Shown here: positions 58,428 through 64,000 of the stretch, in pieces
Layout: each line of letters starts with the position of its first letter
Numbering within the stretch: position 1 is the stretch's first letter
NCBI GenBank assembly: GCA_003049485.1
Contig: PYST01000015.1
Location: 171,023-235,022 of the forward strand
From: Ophioceras dolichostomum
Taxonomy: Eukaryota > Ascomycota > Sordariomycetes > Magnaporthales > Ophioceraceae
Reading direction: 5' to 3'
DNA length: 64,000 nucleotides
Translations under genes and position numbers: made by a program
The notes under the pieces: model-generated
Told to the model about the DNA's origin: nothing
Databases searched by the model: none
Seen by the model: the letters and a program-made list of their open reading frames with translations, nothing else

Positions 58428-58435
58428 TATATAAT
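58428..58435 (+). promoter_or_regulatory. TATA box upstream of the interrupted ORF
   Basis: TATATAAT lies 198 nt before the ATG at 58633, just after an 8-bp stem hairpin (58402-58425, CTACGGCC/GGCCGTAG). It may equally belong to an unrecognised older repeat element. Confidence 0.35.
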
Positions 58436-58632
58436 GAGAGCCTCCCACAGCATTTCTTCTCGCTCTAGATTCTCCAACACATCACAGCCCTGTACAGAAC
58501 AACTATCACTTCCTCACCTTGCACCACGACACTTCTCGATCACTCCGAATCAGACAACATATACCAACCGTATACGAAGACCACCACGCTCCCACCACCC
58601 AACGCAGGATAGTCCAACACGCAGTTAACACG

Positions 58633-58793
58633 ATGGCCTTCACATACCTGCCGGTGTACGCCAGGGCGTACACCGATTCGGACGGTCAGCTAATCACCGA
58701 CCCGTACTCGATGTTCGAGATCGGCGAAGAAATCATCACCGCCAAGTACACACGGCCCTCGCCGCAAATACCGAACCCACCGCGGCCTGGTAA
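58633..58793 (+). pseudogene. 5' part of an ORF interrupted by the copia LTR
   Basis: ATG in a good context (ACACGATGG) opens a frame of 53 codons (MAFTYLPVYARAYTDSDG, later GEEIITAKYTRPSPQ) with normal protein-like composition. It runs straight into the LTR at 58794. The rest would lie beyond the element's far end, outside the window. It could be a host gene or a gag-like ORF of an older element. No domain was recognised. Confidence 0.4.
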
Positions 58794-59011
58794 TGTCAGA
58801 AGATTCTACCAACTGCCCGAAGGTTCTATGGATTTCCGTGATGTTCCAGAACGATGCTTGATAATAGCTTCTATGACCTTCGACCTGATTCATCCCTCCA
58901 CTCTAGAGGTCTATAAAAGACCGTCCATTCACTCTGTAGATAAACAGAATAGGAAGGGCAAGGGCTCTTCAATACACTCATTCAAATTGTTCCCTTCTCT
59001 CTTTTCCAATA
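58794..59011 (+). repeat. 5' LTR of the copia element, 218 bp
   Basis: It starts TGTCAGAAGATTCTACC and ends TTTCCAATA. The ends are defined by comparison with the inverted copy at 62966-63183, which has exactly the same length. A TATA box (CTATAAAAGA, 58911-58920) could serve transcription. The end is TA rather than the usual CA. Confidence 0.88.
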
Positions 59012-59024
59012 GTTATGAGCCCGG
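59012..59024 (+). other. Primer binding site, half-tRNA initiator-Met type
   Basis: GTTATGAGCCCGG directly follows the LTR. It is complementary to the anticodon arm of initiator tRNA-Met (GGGCUCAUAAC), the internal priming known from Drosophila copia and relatives, not to a tRNA 3' end. Confidence 0.65.
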
Positions 59025-61543
59025 TTTGCACTAATCACACTGCCTGCAGCCACCGTACCTTTTTGCCTCTATCTTTGCTCAGCTTCTGACAGCTGACCTC
59101 TATCGTCAGGCCTTTGTACGATCCTTCTGTACAGTATCCTCTCAGCAGTTCACGAAGTCGACTCCACGTCAACTCCTTACCTTGCTGCCACTCCACACGC
59201 CTCAGCTGCGCCCGCGACGCTTTCGATTAAAGCCATGGCCTCTGAGAGGAGTGCGTATTTGAAGGTCGCCACGGATTGGGACCGCTGGATCGCATCCATC
59301 AAAAAACTAGCTGTTTCATACGATCTTTGGGATTATTTGAATCCTGGGCCTCAACCAGACCCAACCGATCTCGGACAGACTGTACTCAAGCCAGTTCTCC
59401 AGCCTCCACAAGAACCGAACCTTGCTGCGTATCAGCAAGGCGCTGTACGCCCTTCGGAACTTTCACCAGAGAACTACAACAAGTATAAGATCGACCGCGA
59501 CTACTACGCCCTCTGCCTGCAACAATATAGCTCAAAGCTTAAGGGCTTGCAGAAAATCAGCGCGCTGATCGACAGCACCATCTCACCCGCGTACCTCCTT
59601 CTGATCGAACAATGTTCCGATGTTGTCGAACAACTGGAGACGCTATACAAACGCGTTGCTCCATCAGACTACGAACGACATCAAGCAGCTAAGCTCGAAT
59701 ACCGGAAGCTAAGCAACGACGGCCCAAAGAACACGAGAGTTGAAGAATGGCTCGACCGTTGGGAACGTGCCTACCTGCGCTGCAAGAAACTTGGAGTCAC
59801 AGAAGTCGCCGACCCTCAAGATGTCATGAACACGTTCACCAAGGCGATCCAACAGATTGACCCGTCGCATGCCTCTTTCATTCGATATAGTTTTCGTCTC
59901 AAGCTTTCAGAAGCCAAGAACAAAGGACTTACAGTCCAAGCTACGCACGATCTTTTGCCCACCGGATCAGATCTCGTTGCCACCTATCGAGACGAGTAAG
60001 TACTCCGGAAGCTGGAAAGAAACAATGGAGAAAGCGCCTTCGCGGCCACTCTCCAGGGTGATGGCCCGTCACCCTTCGGCTCTACTCAGCCAGCGGAGAA
60101 AACCACGGACTCTGCAACGCCTGGCACAGCATCAGCAACAAGCAGACGGAACACACGGCCCGTACCATGATGCTTAGATGGGGAAAGACACTTCTTTGTC
60201 GACTGCCCCTATCTCAACCCATACGTACGGAAGCAAGATTGGCGCCCAGATCCGGCTATCCAAGCTAAAATCACGGCCCAACTTGAACAAATCAATCTCT
60301 TAAGCAAACGATTGATTCCAGAATCTCAACATGGCTTACAAAACAACGCTCGCCAAAAGGAGAACCACACATTGCAGCTTCAGCTGTGGCAACCTGCTGT
60401 CAAGTGGCCAACCCAACTGCTCAGCTTTCACGCTCTGACTTTCCTGAGGTTCAAGCTTTTCCAGTCAAACTGCATCACAATACTTCCAACCAAACAATGC
60501 ACGACAGCACACAAACGCCCGTGGCCACATTTGCGGATCAGACTACCCTCTGGCCCGGAGCTTCATCATCGACGGAGGAGCCAACCGGCACATCACCAAC
60601 GACCTTTTGCGCCTTCAGAATGTGAGGAAGCCATCCTCTGAACTAGTCGTCTTTTGCGGCAACACTCCATGCCAAGTGGAAGGTATAGGAGAATGCCCTA
60701 TTACTATCCAAACGCCAGTAGGACCACGGATCCTTCTGCTGAAAGAGACTCTCTACATCCCGTCCTTCACGAACGTCGTCTCTCAACGCCTCCTTAAGGC
60801 AGCCGGTCTAATCTACGACGACGAACTCGAACTCGTTCGATACAAAGACACTCAGCTTGTATTCGCACATGTCTAATACAAACATGGACAAACCGTTCTC
60901 GAATACAACGACCTAAACGGTCTCGAGCATCAGAAAGCAAATCTTAGCAACAGCGCTTTTTCAGCTTCAACTATGCAAACAAAGCAGACCATTACTGCCG
61001 ACCTCGCTCATCGCCGCTGGGGGCATCCCGGCAAGGAAGCCCCCGAACGAGTTGTTTTTCGAAACAACAGGCACTCGCATCACAGGTCCAACAACCGTAG
61101 ACTGCCTCGCTTGCGGTCAAAACAAGCTGAAAACCCAAATCAGCCGTATGCCGTCAACTCGGAAAGCAGAACAGCCCGGACAGAGATTGCACTTCGACCT
61201 CTTTGCGTACACAACGTCATGCAGAGGACATAAACAAGGCGCAGCACTAATCGACGAATTCACCGGACTTATCATCGCTCGATCACTGCCCAACAAAGAG
61301 GGTTCAACAATCAGCTCCTTTCTCAAACAAGAGCTCAATAAGATTGCCATCGAAGTCGGCTCTCCTATTCACATATTCTTCCGTACCGACAACGAAACAG
61401 GCCTCAAATTCGACGAAGATTGGCAAGCTTACTGCATCGACAAATCCATCACAGTGGAATACACCCCAGCAGATACAAAAGAACCAAACGGAACCGCCGA
61501 ACGCTCTGGGGGGGTGATTAAAGCCAAAGCTGCTACGATGTTG

Positions 61544-61713
61544 AACGATGCCAACCTTCCAGAAGATCTTTGGGATGAAGCATGGGAAGCTGCAGGCTTT
61601 CTCTACAACATTACGCCCAGACGCAAGNAAACGACGCCAACCTTCTAGAAGATCTTTGGGATGAAGCATGGGAAGCTGCAGGCTTTCTCTACAACATTAC
61701 GCCCAGACGCAAG
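61544..61713 (+). repeat. 84-bp tandem duplication around a single N
   Basis: 61544-61627 and 61630-61713 are the same 84-bp integrase sequence with two T/C differences, separated by NA (N at 61628). Removal of one copy would leave the reading frame open (PRRKNDWLTP). This pattern suggests an unresolved join of overlapping contigs. Confidence 0.85.
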
Positions 61714-62965
61714 AACGACTGGCTAACACCCTTGGAAACATACAACACATGGCTTCGTCAGCATAACCGGCCAACTATCGGCCCAGAACGACCCGACTCT
61801 CGACATCTAAAAGCATATGGTTGCAGAGCGTTCTGCCTTACACCATCAACAAAGAAACGCATGGAGCGACTCCGCAAAACTCTTCCACACGCACAGATTG
61901 GCTATCTTGTTGGATATGTTGCCCACAACATCTATCGGATCTGGATTCCTTCGCTTTCCAAAGTCGTCGTTACCAGAGACGTGGCCTTCAACGAAGAACA
62001 GTTCTTCGATCCTCGAAAAGAGAAACCACTGAGACTTCGAGAATACGTTCCACGACCACAAACCCCCATTGCATCAGAAACAGAATCATCTTCTGACGAA
62101 GAAGAGACGTTACCGGTCATCCACGTCAGCACTGATACCACTAGTCCGGAGACCGAAGAGCAAAGTCACGATCAAGGATCCAACAACGACAAAGAAACAA
62201 CACTAACTCCAGCTGAGACACATCTCCTTACACCAGCCCAGTCACCAGAAAGGACTGTCGACCACCAATCGCATCATCCAGAGAGAGATTCTGTCACAAA
62301 CAGTATCGCAAACTCAAAGGATTCTCAAAGCACACTCCGACGATCCACGCGTCAAACCGTCGAATCTACGGCTGCTCAACAAAGCCGACAATATTTAGCC
62401 CAGCAAAATCTGTCACAAACTGGCAGACGGAACTACAAACGCTACCATCCTGCAAATTCAGCAGTGGAAGCTACAGCCGTGTACTGGTCAGCCTTCTCTG
62501 CAGTAACCACTATTCGATTGCATCGCGACGACCTTCCACCAGAGCCCCGGAACTATCGAGAAGCAAGACACCATCATTTCTGGTCAGATTGGCTTAAAGC
62601 CATGAACAATGAAATGGCTTCTCATAAAACACGCGGCACTTGGACCCGACGAACAATTATAACTGCCCAGCGAATTCTTCCGCTCACTTGGGTATTCAAA
62701 TACAAATTTGATGCTGAAGGCTTTCTCACTGGCTTCAAAGCACGGATTTGTGTTCGGGGAGATCTCTAGCATGCTCTCGACACAGACACGTACGCAGCTA
62801 CTCTTGCAGCACGAACAATGCGTACAATCCTCGCACTTACTGCTCGCTTTAACCTCTCTACTCGACAACTCGACGCTGTCAGCGCCTTTACCAACAGCTC
62901 GTTAGGCGAGGAAATATATGTCACCTTTCCAGAAGGCTTTGAAGAACAAGGATGGGTGCTTCTTT

Positions 62966-63183
62966 TATTGGAAAGTAGAGAAGAGAACTATTTGAATGAG
63001 TGTATTGAAGAGCCCCTGCCCTTCTTATTCTGTCTATCTACAGAGTGAATGGACGGTCTTTTATAGACCTCTAGAGTGGAGAGATGAATCACGTCGAAGG
63101 TCATAGAAGCTATTATCAAGCATCGTTCTAGAACATCATAGAAGTCCATAGAACCTTCGGGCAGTTGGTAGAATCTTCTGACA
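62966..63183 (-). mobile_element. Inverted solo LTR nested in the copia RT
   Basis: 218 bp, reverse complement of the LTR at 58794-59011 with scattered transitions. It is flanked by a perfect 5-bp target duplication TCTTT (62961-62965 and 63184-63188). The RT coding homology stops at its left edge and resumes at its right edge. Confidence 0.92.
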
Positions 63184-64000
63184 TCTTTTGTGCTGAGCCC
63201 TTTATGGACTTCGACAATCATCTCTGCTCTGGTACAAAGAATTAACCAGAACTCTAACCGAGCTTGGGCTCACGGCCTCTTCCGAAGATCCCTGCCTTTT
63301 CAACAACGACTGGCTGATCGTTTTATTCTATGTCAATGACATAGTCCTTGTCTACCGGCCAGAACATGAAGAAAAATGCATCGACTTTCAACGTCGCCTC
63401 ATGGAACGATACGAAATCAAAGATCTTGGCAAGCTCTCCTGGTTTCTTGGCTTTCAAGTCCTAAGAGATCGTCCAGAACAGAAGATTCTTCTATATCAGG
63501 GAGCATACATCGAAAGGATCTGCACCAACTTCAACGTTCCAACTACAGGACGAGCACCTCATATACCAATCAGCACAGAAGTCCTCGCGCCTTACGACGG
63601 TGCAGCATCTGCCAACTCCATCAACCTCTATCAGCGCAAAGTCAGTTCAGTACTCTACGCAGCTGTCATATCACGACCGGATATGGCTTATGCAGTCAGC
63701 CAACTATCTCGGCATCTCGTTAACCCCGGTCCAACACATCATACCGCTGCAGATACTCTGCTCCAATACCTTTGGCATACTCGCACTCTCGCAATACAAT
63801 TTGATGGTAAATCTGTCAGAGACCACGACTTTACCGCTGCCGCAGACGCCCCTTTCGCAGACGACCCAGAAACCCGGAAGACCTCCCAAGGCTACTTGAT
63901 GAAACTCTACAGAGGTCCCATTCACTGGAAAGCTTCGCGTCAAGATACGGTCACTACCTCTTCAACAGAAGCCGAACTTCTCTCTTTCACTCAAGCTTGT

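Larger units (their letters stand above)
58794..64000 (+). mobile_element. Degenerate Ty1/copia LTR retrotransposon (3' end beyond window)
   Basis: Order on the plus strand: 218-bp 5' LTR (58794-59011), primer site, leader, Gag (from 59235), zinc-knuckle-like region (about 60170-60210), aspartic protease (60575-60605, FIIDGGANRHIT), GAG-pre-integrase and integrase (61000-61900), reverse transcriptase (62530-63700) and RNase H (from 63810). Integrase before RT is the Pseudoviridae/copia order. The element carries stops, frameshifts, a nested solo LTR and an assembly-type duplication, so this copy is non-functional. The 3' LTR is outside the window, so LTR age and the target duplication of the whole element cannot be judged; the five bases before it are GGTAA. 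Confidence 0.93.
59235..64000 (+). pseudogene. Gag-Pol of the copia element, broken
   Basis: Gag begins MASERSAYLKVATDWDRW and reads to an in-frame TAA at 59997. The same frame continues after it, then meets TGA at 60168. A frame change lies around 60360-60440, followed by the protease (DGGA instead of the usual D-S/T-G-A). TAA at 60874 and another frame change near 61050 precede the integrase (HRRWGHPGKEA, CLACGQNK, FRTDNETG, PNGTAERSGG with D and E of the DDE triad). TAG at 62767 lies before the RT and TGA at 63194 after the nested LTR. RT reads ALYGLRQSSLLWYKE, FYVNDIVLVY, LGKLSWFLGFQV; RNase H ends SSTEAELLSFTQAC at the window edge. Most stops are TAA, TAG or TGA where CAA, CAG or CGA would fit, as C-to-T change would produce. 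Confidence 0.88.

Noticed and set aside
1..64000. CRISPR arrays, phage or bacterial islands
   Set aside because: No regularly spaced repeats and no prokaryotic gene organisation; all confident genes are fungal with spliceosomal introns.

Overview
The window is nuclear DNA of a filamentous ascomycete, most likely a Sordariomycete (inference). Genes are GC-rich at the third codon position, are split by short GT-AG introns of mostly 50-150 nt with CTGAC/CTAAC-type branch sites, and encode typical fungal families: PDR ABC transporter, microsomal P450, DHA2-type MFS permease, secreted type-B carboxylesterase and arylsulfatase, Mgm101 and biotin ligase. No bacterial operons, CRISPR arrays, rRNA genes or convincing tRNA genes were seen. 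Many of the exon chains below were built by hand from splice sites and phase, because most real proteins here are split over several reading frames.

Layout. 1-2620: 3' part of ATP-type PEP carboxykinase (+), with an unusually long intron. 3.7-13 kb: a methyltransferase-like membrane protein (-), a cytochrome P450 (+) and a PDR-type ABC transporter (-). 13-17.4 kb: a 4.4 kb stretch without a supportable gene. 17.4-27 kb: casein kinase II beta subunit (-) divergent from a JmjC/cupin protein (+), an RRM protein of the Vip1 type (-), a 71-residue protein (-) and a low-complexity coiled-coil protein (+). 28-35 kb: a small CxxC protein (-, tentative), a 12-exon MFS permease (-) and a secreted arylsulfatase (-). 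36-38 kb: a broken gene and a small inverted-repeat element. 39-48.5 kb: an AAA+ ATPase (+), a secreted carboxylesterase (+), a small secreted cysteine-rich protein (+) and a proline-rich repeat protein (-). 50-57.6 kb: a TB2/DP1/HVA22 membrane protein (+), mitochondrial Mgm101 (-) and Coa4 (-), and biotin-protein ligase (+) divergent from Coa4.

58.8 kb to the end: a degenerate Ty1/copia retrotransposon. Its 218-bp 5' LTR, half-tRNA-type primer site, Gag, protease, integrase, reverse transcriptase and RNase H regions are all visible. It carries several nonsense codons of the type expected from C-to-T change, frameshifts, an altered YVDD motif and an inverted solo LTR of its own family inside the RT with a perfect 5-bp target duplication. 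It also holds an 84-bp duplication around a single N that looks like an assembly join. The element interrupts a small upstream ORF.

I found no clear new multi-gene system. The most useful novelties are the nested-LTR history, the broken acidic/ASPG-repeat gene, the inverted-repeat element, the cysteine-rich secreted protein, the 9-nt micro-exon and GC-AG intron of the MFS gene, and the four-exon COA4 gene that single-frame ORF calling misses.
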